Assembly (NCBI RefSeq): GCF_002264395.1
Contig: NZ_NFVA01000018.1
Coordinates: 1-64,000 of the forward strand
Direction of reading: 5' to 3'
DNA: 64,000 bases
From: Paenibacillus sp. VTT E-133291
GTDB lineage: Bacteria > Bacillota > Bacilli > Paenibacillales > Paenibacillaceae
The position numbers and the translations under genes were made by a program. Each line of letters begins with the position of its first letter. The first letter of the stretch is position 1. Below, piece after piece: positions 1 to 9,301 of this stretch. Under the pieces are notes generated by a model. That model was given only the letters and a program-made list of their open reading frames with translations. It did not search any database and had not been told where the DNA came from.

Positions 1-61
1 TGCGAGAAATATAAGGATAATGTATAGCGTAAAACTTATACTCTCTTATATTTTACAAAAG
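1..61 (-). repeat. Dispersed palindromic repeat, copy 1 (cut by window start)
   Basis: A 61-bp block that recurs in the same orientation at 33887-33947. Long arms pair (AAATATAAG with CTTATATTT, then GTATA with TATAC) around a loop of about ten bases. About seven positions differ between copies and most lie in the loop, so the palindrome rather than the raw sequence is conserved. It sits just downstream of ahcY and may act as a 3' end or mRNA-stability element. The left boundary may extend beyond the window. Confidence 0.8.
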
Positions 62-117
62 TTGCTTCAGTTCAAGGTACTCTTGGTTAATATACTTTAT
101 TGTTGTGCATTCCGTAA

Positions 118-1386
118 TTAATCGTTCAGATTCCAGCTGTCCAAATAATCCACTTGTGCTGAAGTCAGGCTATCAATGTTAATGCCCAGACTTTGCAGCT
201 TGTAGCGTGCTACCTGCTCATCGAGCTCATAAGGAACATTCTCAACTTTTACGCCTATGCTCTTATAATTATCATTAACATATTTCAACGACAGTGCTTG
301 TAACGCAAAAGTCGTATCCATAATTTCGGCAGGGTGTCCATCCGCAGCACCCAGATTTACAAGTCTGCCTTCTGCAAGCAGATATAGTTTACGTCCGTCG
401 CGAAGCTGGTACTCTTCGATATTTTTCCGAACAGTACGCTGAGATATGGATCTTTCAGACAATTCAGGCTTATTCACTTCAACGTCGAAATGGCCTGCAT
501 TGCACATGATTGCGCCATCCTTCATCACATCATAATGTTCACCGCGAATGACATAACGGTTACCCGTTACTGTAACGAAGAAATCACCAACCTTAGCAGC
601 TTCCAGCATAGGCATAACTTCGAAACCATCCATATGTGCTTCAACGGCTTTAATAGCATCCACTTCTGTCACAACCACTTTTGCGCCCAACCCTTTGGCA
701 CGCATAGCAACACCTTTACCGCACCAGCCGTATCCGACAACAACTACAGTTTTGCCAGCAACGATCAGGTTGGTCGTCCGAATAATTCCATCCCATGCGG
801 ATTGGCCTGTGCCATAGCGGTTATCAAACAAATATTTGCAATAAGCATCATTTACTGCGACCATTGGGAACTTCAACACACCTTGCTTTTGAAGAGCTTT
901 TAGACGAATGATGCCGGTTGTTGTTTCTTCAGCACCCCCACGAATATTCTCCATTAGATCAGGACGCTCCGAATGTAGCAAGGTAGCAAAATCCCCACCA
1001 TCATCAATAATCAAATCCGGTTTGCTTTCCAGCGCCTTGATATTAAGGGCTTTGAACTCTTCAGGAGAAGGGTTGTATTTAGCAAATACGGTAATTCCGT
1101 CCTCTACAAGCGCCGCACATACATCATCCTGTGTAGAAAGTGGATTGGATCCAGTAATGGTTACTTCTGCACCGCCTGCTTTGACTACCTTCGCCAGATA
1201 AGCGGTTTTAGCTTCCAAATGAAGCGTAATGGAGACTTTCAGTCCTTTGAACGGCTGTTCAGCTTCGAACTGCTCACGGATACGGTTCAATACCGGCATA
1301 TGTTGACGAACCCAGTCGATTTTCAAATGACCTTCGGGTGCGAGTGACATATCCGCCACGATACTATTTTGATTTGATGAACTCAT
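118..1386 (-). CDS. ahcY: S-adenosylhomocysteinase
   Basis: 422-aa cytoplasmic NAD-dependent enzyme that splits S-adenosylhomocysteine into adenosine and homocysteine, closing the methylation cycle. An N-terminal substrate domain carries the conserved [18 protein letters not shown] block near residue 180. It is followed by a Rossmann NAD site, GYGWCGKG, at about 218-225. The C-terminus is close to full family length for the short bacterial/archaeal type. The start is chosen as the ATG preceded by AGGAGG at 8-base spacing; an in-frame ATG ten codons upstream would place the RBS inside the gene. B. subtilis lacks this enzyme and uses Pfs/LuxS, so its presence here is a real metabolic difference. 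It is preceded by a 63-bp tandem repeat and followed by a palindromic repeat. No SAM riboswitch is visible upstream. Confidence 0.95.
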   Translation of the reverse strand: MSSSNQNSIVADMSLAPEGHLKIDWVRQHMPVLNRIREQFEAEQPFKGLKVSITLHLEAKTAYLAKVVKAGGAEVTITGSNPLSTQDDVCAALVEDGITVFAKYNPSPEEFKALNIKALESKPDLIIDDGGDFATLLHSERPDLMENIRGGAEETTTGIIRLKALQKQGVLKFPMVAVNDAYCKYLFDNRYGTGQSAWDGIIRTTNLIVAGKTVVVVGYGWCGKGVAMRAKGLGAKVVVTEVDAIKAVEAHMDGFEVMPMLEAAKVGDFFVTVTGNRYVIRGEHYDVMKDGAIMCNAGHFDVEVNKPELSERSISQRTVRKNIEEYQLRDGRKLYLLAEGRLVNLGAADGHPAEIMDTTFALQALSLKYVNDNYKSIGVKVENVPYELDEQVARYKLQSLGINIDSLTSAQVDYLDSWNLND

Positions 1387-1403
1387 AATGAAACCTCCTA
1401 AAA

Positions 1404-1550
1404 GTTTTGTGAGCATTACTTCTTGAATCTACTTCGTACAAAACTTACTTCGTAAGCATACACTTTGTTTTGTGAGCATTACTTCTTGAATCTACTTCGT
1501 ACAAATCTTGCTTCGTAAGCATACGCTTTGTTTTATGGAGCAATACTTCT
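1404..1550 (-). repeat. 63-bp tandem leader repeat, about 2.3 copies
   Basis: Two nearly identical 63-bp units (1404-1466, 1467-1529) plus a partial third lie between bshC and ahcY, and the innermost unit runs straight into the ahcY RBS. Each unit read on the minus strand holds two ACGAAGTA motifs and a small hairpin CTTAC-GAA-GTAAG. The same element, diverged, lies immediately upstream of cdd at 47440-47565. Confidence 0.85.
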
Positions 1551-3182
1551 CTACATATAAATGATGCGATGCGTCCCACTATAATCAGGTTCAATAGCCA
1601 TCAGCTCATCTAACCATGGAAGTCCGTAGCGGTTCAAGTAATACATGATATTGTACACTCTTTCTTGCAGTTTACCCAGTGGCATTAACGACAGCTCGAT
1701 TCGCTCCCATTGACGGATTGCAGCTTCATTCTGTTTTGCCATTGCATCTTGAGCTTTCGCTTGTAAAAAAGTAATCTGATCTAAAATCTTATCTTTATTG
1801 TTATTCCCTAGTTTTAGCAGACCTGCCTGAATGGTTCCAAGCTGCTCAATCAGTGGTTCGTACATGGCGGAGAAAGTAGCTTTAGTTTCTTCGAAACGTT
1901 GTTCAATCCCCAGCTCATCCTGTGCAGCCAACCACTCATGTCTTTTACGATCTAAACCCTGTCTTACATCCTCAAAGCTTAGTTGATATTTATCCATATG
2001 CTTATGAAGCGTACCTTCCACCACTGTGAAAGACATTCTCGGGATGATCAGGGGCATTTGTCCTCCAATGGTCTCAAACGCATGATGCGGAATGGCCCAA
2101 TAAGCAATCTCACCTTGACCTAGCACCGTAGCTAGAACCGGCAACACATAATCCTGCATAAGCGGACGTGTCAGCACGTTGTTACTGAATCGTTCCGGAT
2201 AAACCTTCACTTCCTCCAGTAGTTCATCACGGGTGAACGATACCTGGCCCTTGCGATCGGAAAAATTGCCATCTTTCTTATGAAGCAATAATCGTACACC
2301 TTCATGTATATAAAAGAGGTTGGCATTGCCTGCCGTAACGTCAGCTTGAAGCTCATATCCTGCGTTTACGATATCAGAAGCAGAATTCATGTACGCTGTT
2401 TCCAGTGCATCATTCTGCATAATTAGCGAAGTGAAGAAAGGCTCTTCTACCTTACGAAGGTTAGGATCAGCAGAATCAAGCAGGATCAGACCAAATTCAC
2501 CAAATAAAGAACCCATCAGCTTGGCAAAAGCATCCGTCATACTGTCTGATCTAAATGAAGAAGATCGAATAAATTCCATGATTTGCGGTTTAAAGTCACT
2601 ATCTTGAAGTAGCGCATCCAGCTGCTCCACTACTTGCTGCCAGCTTTCCTCTTCTACGTGAATATTACTCACCGAGGAGCGTTTCTCCTCTGATTTTTCT
2701 ATCTTAATCTTTGTAATCTCTTGCGTACGATTCAATACATACGTATGATTCACTTCGTCCCAGTCATGATCCTCTCCTGCAATCCAGAATAATGGGACTA
2801 CAGGCCGACCGAGCTGTTCTGCTGCTTCTTTTGCCGCCATAATGGTTGTCATTGCTTTATATACTACAAGCAGTGGTCCTGTGAAAAGTCCGCTTTGCTG
2901 CCCACCAGTAACCACTAATGTTCCCGGCTGTTCCAAAAGCGCCAGCGAAGCCATCACCGCATCATGTGAGTTATGCTTTTCATTATATTGTCGCAGACAT
3001 GCAGCAACTTGTGTCCGGTCCGCACGGAGACCCTCACTACGATCCAGCCATTCCGCCCGAATGCTTCTACTCTCTTTACTTCGGAAATCCCCACCATACA
3101 AATGACTAACCTTCTCAAAATTTTCTATATAGTCGCGCGCGAGTGCAGATCCACCCGGGAGCGGTTCCTTAACAATATTCAT
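1551..3182 (-). CDS. bshC: Bacillithiol biosynthesis cysteine-adding enzyme BshC
   Basis: 543 aa, the usual length of the family. BshC performs the last step of bacillithiol synthesis, joining cysteine to glucosaminyl-malate in the cytoplasm. The sequence shows the nucleotidyltransferase-like N-terminal fold with the conserved VVTGGQQSGLFTGP stretch near residue 90, and a heptad-rich C-terminal region (about 390-500) expected for the coiled-coil dimerisation arm. The start is ATG with GGAGG ten bases upstream. A sigma-A promoter lies at 3246-3274. In B. subtilis this gene (yllA) sits between panE and mraZ. Here an opp operon separates it from panE, and ahcY rather than mraZ follows. Confidence 0.93.
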   Translation of the reverse strand: MNIVKEPLPGGSALARDYIENFEKVSHLYGGDFRSKESRSIRAEWLDRSEGLRADRTQVAACLRQYNEKHNSHDAVMASLALLEQPGTLVVTGGQQSGLFTGPLLVVYKAMTTIMAAKEAAEQLGRPVVPLFWIAGEDHDWDEVNHTYVLNRTQEITKIKIEKSEEKRSSVSNIHVEEESWQQVVEQLDALLQDSDFKPQIMEFIRSSSFRSDSMTDAFAKLMGSLFGEFGLILLDSADPNLRKVEEPFFTSLIMQNDALETAYMNSASDIVNAGYELQADVTAGNANLFYIHEGVRLLLHKKDGNFSDRKGQVSFTRDELLEEVKVYPERFSNNVLTRPLMQDYVLPVLATVLGQGEIAYWAIPHHAFETIGGQMPLIIPRMSFTVVEGTLHKHMDKYQLSFEDVRQGLDRKRHEWLAAQDELGIEQRFEETKATFSAMYEPLIEQLGTIQAGLLKLGNNNKDKILDQITFLQAKAQDAMAKQNEAAIRQWERIELSLMPLGKLQERVYNIMYYLNRYGLPWLDELMAIEPDYSGTHRIIYM

Positions 3183-3245
3183 TTGCTAGTGCCTCCAGTT
3201 CTACTGAGCAGTTATATGTAAATCCAAGTTCGTAAACTCTATATG

Positions 3246-3274
3246 ATTGTATCCAATGTCAGGGGCCGCGTCAA
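3246..3274 (-). promoter_or_regulatory. Predicted sigma-A promoter of bshC
   Basis: On the minus strand TTGACG (-35, 3269-3274) and TACAAT (-10, 3246-3251) are separated by 17 bp, about 65 bp upstream of the bshC start. It sits between the oppF terminator and bshC, so bshC is probably transcribed independently of opp. Confidence 0.65.
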
Positions 3275-3369
3275 AAGAATTACATACCTGCAAAAAAGCA
3301 ATGCAAGAGCAGCCGTTTTATTTTCTTTTCCTTTAAAATGATTATTAAATATCCCCACTACATACAAGA

Positions 3370-3392
3370 GGCGAGAGCATAACGCTCCCGCC
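3370..3392 (-). terminator. Hairpin terminator after oppF
   Basis: GGCGGGAGC pairs with GCTCTCGCC around a 5-base loop, followed on the minus strand by TCTTGT. The T-run is poor, so termination may be partial. It lies 21 bp beyond the oppF stop. Confidence 0.6.
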
Positions 3393-3413
3393 TGTCTAAT
3401 ACTCGCTATAGAT

Positions 3414-4334
3414 TTAAGCAAATTTTTTGCTTACCCAGTGTCCTTTGGATACTTCTACTAATTCAAAGTCACTATCATTGCTCTTTTCGTTAGCAGAATA
3501 AATAGGACTACCAAGCTCATCATGCAAGTGAATACGTTTCTTGTTCACTTCAATTTCCGGATCCGGAATTGGAATAGCTGACAAGAGAGATTTAGTATAA
3601 GGATGGATAGGATTTGCATAAAGCTCTTCACTTTCCGCCAATTCTACCATTTTACCCAAGTACATAACTGCTACGCGATCACTGATATGTTTAACCATGG
3701 ACAGATCATGCGCGATGAAAAGATAAGTTAGTCCCAGACGATCTTGCAATTCCTTAAGCAAGTTTACGACCTGAGCCTGGATGGATACGTCAAGCGCGGA
3801 AATCGGCTCATCACAAACGATGAACTTAGGATTTACCGCTAACGAACGGGCAATCCCAATACGTTGGCGTTGTCCACCAGAGAATTCATGCGGATAACGA
3901 GTAGCGTGATCATGGTTAAGACCAACCATATCGAGCAGCTCTTCGATCCGTTTTTTACGTTCTGCACGGCTACCAGCCATTCCGTGAATGTCCAGAGCCT
4001 CGCCGATGATATCAGAAACCGTAAAACGCGGGTTAAGTGATGCGTACGGATCTTGGAAAATCATCTGCATGTCACGGCGCATAGCTTTCATTTTGCCAGA
4101 AGGCAATTTGTAAATGTCCGTACCATTGTATTTCACACTTCCGGCAGTTGGCTCATACAAGCGAAGAATTGTACGTCCAGCAGTAGTCTTACCACAACCG
4201 GACTCTCCTACCATTCCAAGCGTCTCGCCCTCACGGATCGTGAAGTTAATATTATCAACAGCCTTAAGAACCTTGCCTTGACCTACATTAAAATATTTCT
4301 TAAGACCTTCTACCTCTATTAGGTTCTTACTCAA
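3414..4334 (-). CDS. oppF: Oligopeptide ABC transporter, ATP-binding subunit OppF
   Basis: 306-aa cytoplasmic ATPase that pairs with OppD to power peptide import. It shows Walker A GESGCGKT, signature [11 protein letters not shown], Walker B FIVCDEP and the short C-terminal oligopeptide/dipeptide-transporter extension. The start is taken as TTG at 4334, overlapping the oppD stop in a TTGA junction and preceded by GGAGG. A longer reading from 4430 would run through oppD with no RBS and adds a stretch unlike the family. Last gene of oppBCDF and translationally coupled to oppD. The substrate could be dipeptides or oligopeptides; the family alone does not decide. Confidence 0.9.
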   Translation of the reverse strand: MSKNLIEVEGLKKYFNVGQGKVLKAVDNINFTIREGETLGMVGESGCGKTTAGRTILRLYEPTAGSVKYNGTDIYKLPSGKMKAMRRDMQMIFQDPYASLNPRFTVSDIIGEALDIHGMAGSRAERKKRIEELLDMVGLNHDHATRYPHEFSGGQRQRIGIARSLAVNPKFIVCDEPISALDVSIQAQVVNLLKELQDRLGLTYLFIAHDLSMVKHISDRVAVMYLGKMVELAESEELYANPIHPYTKSLLSAIPIPDPEIEVNKKRIHLHDELGSPIYSANEKSNDSDFELVEVSKGHWVSKKFA

Positions 4335-5326
4335 GAGTACTGCACCTCCTTGGCCATCGAATGCAGATTCCAGCAACGCGCCATATGCGTTTCGCTGAAT
4401 TCTGTGGCGCCGGGATCGATTTGTTCGCAAACATGCATTGCTTCATTGCAACGCGCGGTGAACGGACATCCGATCGGCGGCTTGATCAGATCCGGCGGTG
4501 TGCCGATGATCGGAATAAGCGGCTCGCCTTTCTTTTGGTCCAGACGCGGCATTGAGCGCAGCAGACCTTTGGTATATGGATGCTGTGGATTCTTAAAGAT
4601 TTCCCATCTTGTTCCGGTCTCCACAACTTCACCTGCATACATTACAATAACCCGATCACACATACCGGCAACGACGCCAAGATCATGGGTAATCAAAATG
4701 ATGGAGGTACCTAGTTTTTGCTGCATCTCTCTCATAACTTCCATGATCTGCGCCTGAATGGTTACGTCAAGAGCCGTTGTAGGCTCGTCCGCTATGAGTA
4801 AAGCCGGACGGCAGGCTAGCGCGATTGCAATCATTACACGCTGGCGCATACCGCCTGAAAACTCGTGGGGATATTGGTTAAAGCGAGCCTCAGCATTTGA
4901 GATGCCAACTAATTTGAGCATCTCAATACCTTGCTTTTTCGCTTCGGCCGCTGACATTTTCTGATGTTTAATCAAAACTTCAGTGATCTGTTTGCCCACT
5001 TTGATGGTTGGGTTCAAAGAAGTCATCGGGTCTTGAAAAATCATGCCAATATCTTTACCGCGAATGGATTCCATTTCTTTCATGCTTTTGTCTAGCAGAT
5101 TTTGTCCTTGGAAAATAATCTCTCCCTTTTTCACTTTTGAGGGTGGGGAAGGGATCAACCGCATAATCGATTGTGCAGTTACACTCTTACCGCTGCCGGA
5201 CTCGCCGACGATGGCAACCGTTTCACCTTTGCCAATTTCAAAATTCATACCACGGACAGCTTGCACTTCTCCGCCTTTAACAAAAAACGAAACATGCAAA
5301 TCTTTGACTTGTAAAATAGGTTCCAT
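4331..5326 (-). CDS. oppD: Oligopeptide ABC transporter, ATP-binding subunit OppD
   Basis: 331-aa ATPase subunit of the peptide importer. Walker A GESGSGKS, signature SGGMRQRVMIA and Walker B LLIADEPTTALD are all present. The C-terminal tail has the GCPFTARCNEAMHVC cysteine cluster typical of OppD/DppD proteins, reported in some members to hold an iron-sulfur cluster. The start ATG follows AGGAGG at 7 bases. The stop codon overlaps the TTG start of oppF, and oppC ends 11 bp upstream, so the four genes form one tight operon. Confidence 0.92.
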   Translation of the reverse strand: MEPILQVKDLHVSFFVKGGEVQAVRGMNFEIGKGETVAIVGESGSGKSVTAQSIMRLIPSPPSKVKKGEIIFQGQNLLDKSMKEMESIRGKDIGMIFQDPMTSLNPTIKVGKQITEVLIKHQKMSAAEAKKQGIEMLKLVGISNAEARFNQYPHEFSGGMRQRVMIAIALACRPALLIADEPTTALDVTIQAQIMEVMREMQQKLGTSIILITHDLGVVAGMCDRVIVMYAGEVVETGTRWEIFKNPQHPYTKGLLRSMPRLDQKKGEPLIPIIGTPPDLIKPPIGCPFTARCNEAMHVCEQIDPGATEFSETHMARCWNLHSMAKEVQYS

Positions 5327-5337
5327 CCATAACCCTC

Positions 5338-6282
5338 CTACTTCTTCAGCTTAGGATCAAGCGCGTCACGAAGACCATCACCGAAAATATTGAAAGAAAG
5401 CATGGTTAAACTGATCAGAATGGCAGGGAACAGGAAGCGCCATGGATAGTACAACCAACCGGTGAGAGAATCGTTAATCATAGATCCAAGTGAAGCGATA
5501 GGAGCTTGTACACCAAGACCCAAGAAGCTTAGGAAAGCCTCGGCAAAAATTGCATTTGGTACAGAAAGTGTAATCGTTACAATAATCGGACCCACTGCGT
5601 TTGGCAGAAGGTGTTTGAACAACAGTCTCGCAGAACCGGCACCCATGGAACGGGAAGCCAATACGAACTCGCGATTCTTGAGCTGCATAATTTCACCGCG
5701 TACAATCCACGACATCGTAATCCAACCCGTAATGGTTAAGGCTAGGATGATGGTACCAAGACTTGGTTCAAGCACAACCAAGAGCAAAATTACAACAAGC
5801 AGATAAGGAATAGAGTACAAAATTTCGGAGAATTTGTTCATGATATTATCTACACGGCCGCCGAAGAAGCCCATAATACCTCCATAGATAACACCGATGA
5901 ACAAGTCGATGGCTGCCGCAGCTAGACCAACGATCAAGGAGATCCGTGCGCCGTACCAAGTACGAACGAAAATATCACGTCCAAGATCATCCGTTCCAAA
6001 CCAGTGATCGGAGGAAGGGGGCTTATTGGTATTCATCAAGTCATTGGAATAATAGTTATATTTCGAGAATAAGGGAGCGATAATCGCTGCTAGCACGATC
6101 AAGCCTAGAATCCCAAGCGCGGTCATCGCCATTTTGTTCTGACGCAACCGTTGCCAAGAATCTTTCCAGGCAGAGAGACTCTCCCGCTGAATTACCTCGG
6201 CTTCTTTTTCATCTACACCGACTTTTTGAAAGTCTTCCGGTTTTAGATTCATGTTCTTTAACAAGTTATTATCAGATGCCAC
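5338..6282 (-). CDS. oppC: Oligopeptide ABC transporter permease OppC
   Basis: 314-aa inner-membrane permease. A cytoplasmic N-terminal tail of about 50 residues is followed by six predicted membrane segments and the binding-protein-dependent transport domain, whose EAA loop (around residues 210-235, RSMGAGSARLLFKHLLPN) contacts the ATPases. It starts with GTG at 6282; its AAGGAGG ribosome site lies inside the 3' end of oppB, three bases away, so translation is likely coupled. Partner of OppB. Confidence 0.9.
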   Translation of the reverse strand: MASDNNLLKNMNLKPEDFQKVGVDEKEAEVIQRESLSAWKDSWQRLRQNKMAMTALGILGLIVLAAIIAPLFSKYNYYSNDLMNTNKPPSSDHWFGTDDLGRDIFVRTWYGARISLIVGLAAAAIDLFIGVIYGGIMGFFGGRVDNIMNKFSEILYSIPYLLVVILLLVVLEPSLGTIILALTITGWITMSWIVRGEIMQLKNREFVLASRSMGAGSARLLFKHLLPNAVGPIIVTITLSVPNAIFAEAFLSFLGLGVQAPIASLGSMINDSLTGWLYYPWRFLFPAILISLTMLSFNIFGDGLRDALDPKLKK

Positions 6283-6285
6283 TCT

Positions 6286-7218
6286 TTAGCCCTCCTTTCC
6301 TCCACTTAATTTCATACGTGGGTCAATCAATACATAAGCAATATCAGTAATGAAACGGGCTACCATGAGTAGTACACCATAGAAAATGGTAATCCCCATA
6401 ATAACGGTATAGTCACGGACACCAATCGCTTCCACGAACTGTTTACCAATACCCCCAACGCCAAAGATCTGCTCGATAACAACCGAACCTGTTACGATGT
6501 TAGCTGTCATAGGTCCCATGTAAGTAACAACCGGCAGGATACCGTTACGAAGTACGTGACGGCTTAGAATAGCCATCCAGCTTAATCCCTTAGCCTTAGC
6601 CGTTTTGATATAATCCGCATTCAGAACTTCAAGCATACTTGAACGTGTCAAGCGCGCTATAAATGCTATCGGCTGAGCCGAGAGCGCTGCTACAGGAAGG
6701 AAATAATAGATTGGCCCTTTAAAACCTGAAACCGGTACCCAACCCAATTTGAAAGCGAACACATACTGTAATAATGACGCGACTACAAAGCTCGGAACCG
6801 CAATCCCCAGAACGGCCAACACCATCGCGGCGCTGTCCAGAAACTTTCTGTGATAGAGTGCCGCTAACATGCCGAGAAGAACCCCAACAATAACCGCCAC
6901 AACAATTGCGACGAGTCCCAGCTTCAGCGACGCTGAAAAGGTTTGGCCAATCAAATGTGATACATCTTGATTCAGGCGTTTCATGGATACACCCAGATCA
7001 CCTTGGACAATATCACCTAAATACTTAAAATACTGATGAGAGAGCGGCTTGTCCAGACCATATTGCTCCATCAAACGCGCTTTAATTTCTGGCGGTACTT
7101 TTTTCTCAGAAGTAAACGGATCCCCTGGAATAGCTTTCATCAAGAAAAAAGTTGCAGAAATCAGTACAAATAATGAAACCAACATATAGAAGAATTTATT
7201 TGCGACATAACGAACCAT
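6286..7218 (-). CDS. oppB: Oligopeptide ABC transporter permease OppB
   Basis: About 310-aa membrane permease with six predicted transmembrane helices, a first periplasmic-type loop carrying IPGDPF, and an EAA motif (TAKAKGLSWMAILSRHVLRN) facing the ATPases. Two ATG codons follow the AGGAGG site. The one at 7218 has 10-base spacing and begins MVRY, matching the family's usual N-terminus; the one at 7224 is only 4 bases away. First gene of oppBCDF, separated from oppA by a strong terminator-like hairpin, so it is probably expressed by read-through. Confidence 0.9.
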   Translation of the reverse strand: MVRYVANKFFYMLVSLFVLISATFFLMKAIPGDPFTSEKKVPPEIKARLMEQYGLDKPLSHQYFKYLGDIVQGDLGVSMKRLNQDVSHLIGQTFSASLKLGLVAIVVAVIVGVLLGMLAALYHRKFLDSAAMVLAVLGIAVPSFVVASLLQYVFAFKLGWVPVSGFKGPIYYFLPVAALSAQPIAFIARLTRSSMLEVLNADYIKTAKAKGLSWMAILSRHVLRNGILPVVTYMGPMTANIVTGSVVIEQIFGVGGIGKQFVEAIGVRDYTVIMGITIFYGVLLMVARFITDIAYVLIDPRMKLSGGKEG

Positions 7219-7342
7219 CCCCATCACACCTCCTCCGACAATTTTTTTGAGAGCATTATATTGATTTTATGAAAAAAACGGATTTTTGTCCATTTTCTAA
7301 ATATGTTATAAATAACAATAAATAACAAATAGACGGAAATAC

Positions 7343-7382
7343 AAAAAAAAGGGATATATATGGAGTTCCACATATATATCCC
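7343..7382 (-). terminator. Rho-independent terminator between oppA and oppB
   Basis: A perfect 12-bp stem (GGGATATATATG with CATATATATCCC, loop 8) is followed on the minus strand by eight Ts. It sits in the 220-bp gap between the oppA stop and oppB. Intra-operon terminators like this commonly make the binding protein more abundant than the membrane complex; that role is inference. Confidence 0.85.
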
Positions 7383-7440
7383 GAAGTATTGTGTTACTTC
7401 AGTCAACTAACTATTCTGTTTAATTTACATGAGCTAAATC

Positions 7441-9150
7441 TTAGTGCTCAAGCAAGTATCCACGAGTCAAGTCAATTGCACCACTGAAGTCAAGAGTAAC
7501 ACCTTTGAGGTACTCTTTAGTCAGGGAGTTGTTAGTGTAGTAGTACAATGGAATCAAAACTTGATCTTGCTCGATGAGCAATTTCTCAGCTGCTGCAAAC
7601 TTGTCTTGACGTTCTTTCAAGTCAGTACTTGCTTTAGCTTCGCTGATCAATTTGTCATACTCAGGGTTAGCGTAACCAGTATCATTGTTACCGCCACCTG
7701 TTACCCACATATCAAGGAAAGTCATTGGATCATTGTAATCCGCAGTCCAACCAGCACGTGCAACTTGGTAGTTCAGGTTTTGACGGTTTTCAATAAATAC
7801 AGCCCACTCTTGGTTAACGGTTTGTACGTCAATACCAAGATTGTTTTTCCACATATCAGCAATCGCCAAAGCGATTTTCTTGTGACCTTCACTTGTGTTG
7901 TAAGTCAAAGAGAATGTAGGCAGTTTATCCATACCTTCTTCTTTCAGACCTTCAGCAAGCAAAGTTTTAGCTTGTTCTAGATCTTCAGTGAAGTAACTAT
8001 CTTTAACTGCTGCACGGTATTCACCATCAGCACCAGCGATACCCGGAGGTACATAACCGAATGCTGGGAATTGTCCACCTTGTACTACATTGTCAATCAA
8101 AGCTTGACGGTTAATGGACATTGCAAGAGCTTTACGGATTTTAGCGTTTGTGAATGGTTTTTCAGTGATATTAAATTCGTAGTAGTATACGGAAGCAATA
8201 CCTTTACGGCTGAATTCTTTAGGAAGTTCTTTTTGCACGATTGGAATTTGTTCTGATGGAATTTCACCAGTTGGTCCACCGGCACGATCGTATTCACCGT
8301 TCTTGTAGCTGAGCAGTTCAGTTGCACCGCTGTTTACAAGGGAGAAGTCGATTTTGTTAAGTTTAATGGAATCTTTATCCCAGTATTTATCGTTTTTAGT
8401 TACAACAAGTGTTTGACCTGTAGTCCACTCAGTAAGAGTGAAAGCACCGTTAACGATCATAGTATCTTTGCTTGTTGCCCATTTTGGATTACTCTCAATG
8501 GATTTGTGTACAGGGTAATAAGTGTAGAAGGAAAGCAATCCAAGGAAGTAAGGAGTTGGGGCTTCAAGAGTAACTTCAAGAGTTTTCTCATCAACCGCTT
8601 TGATACCTACTTGACTGAAATCGGTAATTTCCTTGTTGTAGAACTTTTGAGCATTTTTGATGTAGTACAATTGATAAGCGTAAGGTGCAGCGGATGCAGC
8701 AGCAGGATCGAGCACGCGTTTCCAAGCGCGAACGAAGTCTTCTGTTGTTACAGGATCGCCATTACTCCATTGTGAATCACGGAGTTTGAAAGTATATACC
8801 AGACCGTCAGCGGAAACATCCCAGCTTTCAGCAACACCTGGTTCAGCTTGACCAGATTCAGCATTCATGCGAGTTAGACCTTCGTACATTGTTGTCAGGA
8901 CAGTGTGAGCTTGGCTATCTTGAGCCAATCCTGGGTCAAAAGTTGGAGGCTCAGAGCTTAGGTTAATTCTCAGTGTTTGGTCCGCAGCCAATTTCTCTTC
9001 TGTAGCCGCATTACCAGTTCCCGTGTTACCAGTGTTACCAGCATTACCTTTATTGCCGCTGTTCGCGTTGTTTCCGCCGCAGCCAGCAAGCACTGTGCCG
9101 ATAACAAGTACTAATGCAAGCATTAGCAATAGACTTTTACTCTTCTTCAT
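7441..9150 (-). CDS. oppA: Oligopeptide-binding lipoprotein OppA
   Basis: 569-aa extracellular solute receptor of the peptide importer, in the size range of cluster-C oligopeptide-binding proteins. The signal peptide ends in the lipobox LAGC near residue 24, so it should be anchored to the membrane outer face by a diacylglyceryl cysteine. A low-complexity Gly/Asn/Thr linker (about 25-50) follows, then the family-5 solute-binding domain with the conserved TFDPGLAQDSQ start and AESWDVSADGLVYTFKLR. RBS AGGGGGAACTGCTAG before ATG. First gene of the opp operon. Confidence 0.93.
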   Translation of the reverse strand: MKKSKSLLLMLALVLVIGTVLAGCGGNNANSGNKGNAGNTGNTGTGNAATEEKLAADQTLRINLSSEPPTFDPGLAQDSQAHTVLTTMYEGLTRMNAESGQAEPGVAESWDVSADGLVYTFKLRDSQWSNGDPVTTEDFVRAWKRVLDPAAASAAPYAYQLYYIKNAQKFYNKEITDFSQVGIKAVDEKTLEVTLEAPTPYFLGLLSFYTYYPVHKSIESNPKWATSKDTMIVNGAFTLTEWTTGQTLVVTKNDKYWDKDSIKLNKIDFSLVNSGATELLSYKNGEYDRAGGPTGEIPSEQIPIVQKELPKEFSRKGIASVYYYEFNITEKPFTNAKIRKALAMSINRQALIDNVVQGGQFPAFGYVPPGIAGADGEYRAAVKDSYFTEDLEQAKTLLAEGLKEEGMDKLPTFSLTYNTSEGHKKIALAIADMWKNNLGIDVQTVNQEWAVFIENRQNLNYQVARAGWTADYNDPMTFLDMWVTGGGNNDTGYANPEYDKLISEAKASTDLKERQDKFAAAEKLLIEQDQVLIPLYYYTNNSLTKEYLKGVTLDFSGAIDLTRGYLLEH

Positions 9151-9301
9151 CTAGCAGTTCCCCCTAAATAGAATGTGGTATATGGTTTATGATTATACAA
9201 CCAGTGGTCAAAAAAATCTAGTGGTATGTTTTCAGAAAATTCTTTTTTTATTAAAACTTTAAACTTTTGTGACGTTGCCGCTTCACCGGAGCAGTGGAAC
9301 A

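Noticed and set aside
1387..1550. SAM or SAH riboswitch upstream of ahcY
   Set aside because: The sequence is a tandem repeat with none of the conserved riboswitch core; not supported.
1404..1550. CRISPR-like or phage-derived tandem repeat
   Set aside because: Units are contiguous without spacers and abut a ribosome-binding site.
4053..5354. Plus-strand frames across oppD and oppF
   Set aside because: Antisense shadows of conserved ATPase genes.
7224..7406. A possible 60-codon hydrophobic frame upstream of oppB
   Set aside because: No ribosome site; it runs through the oppA terminator hairpin and its content is AT-rich noise.
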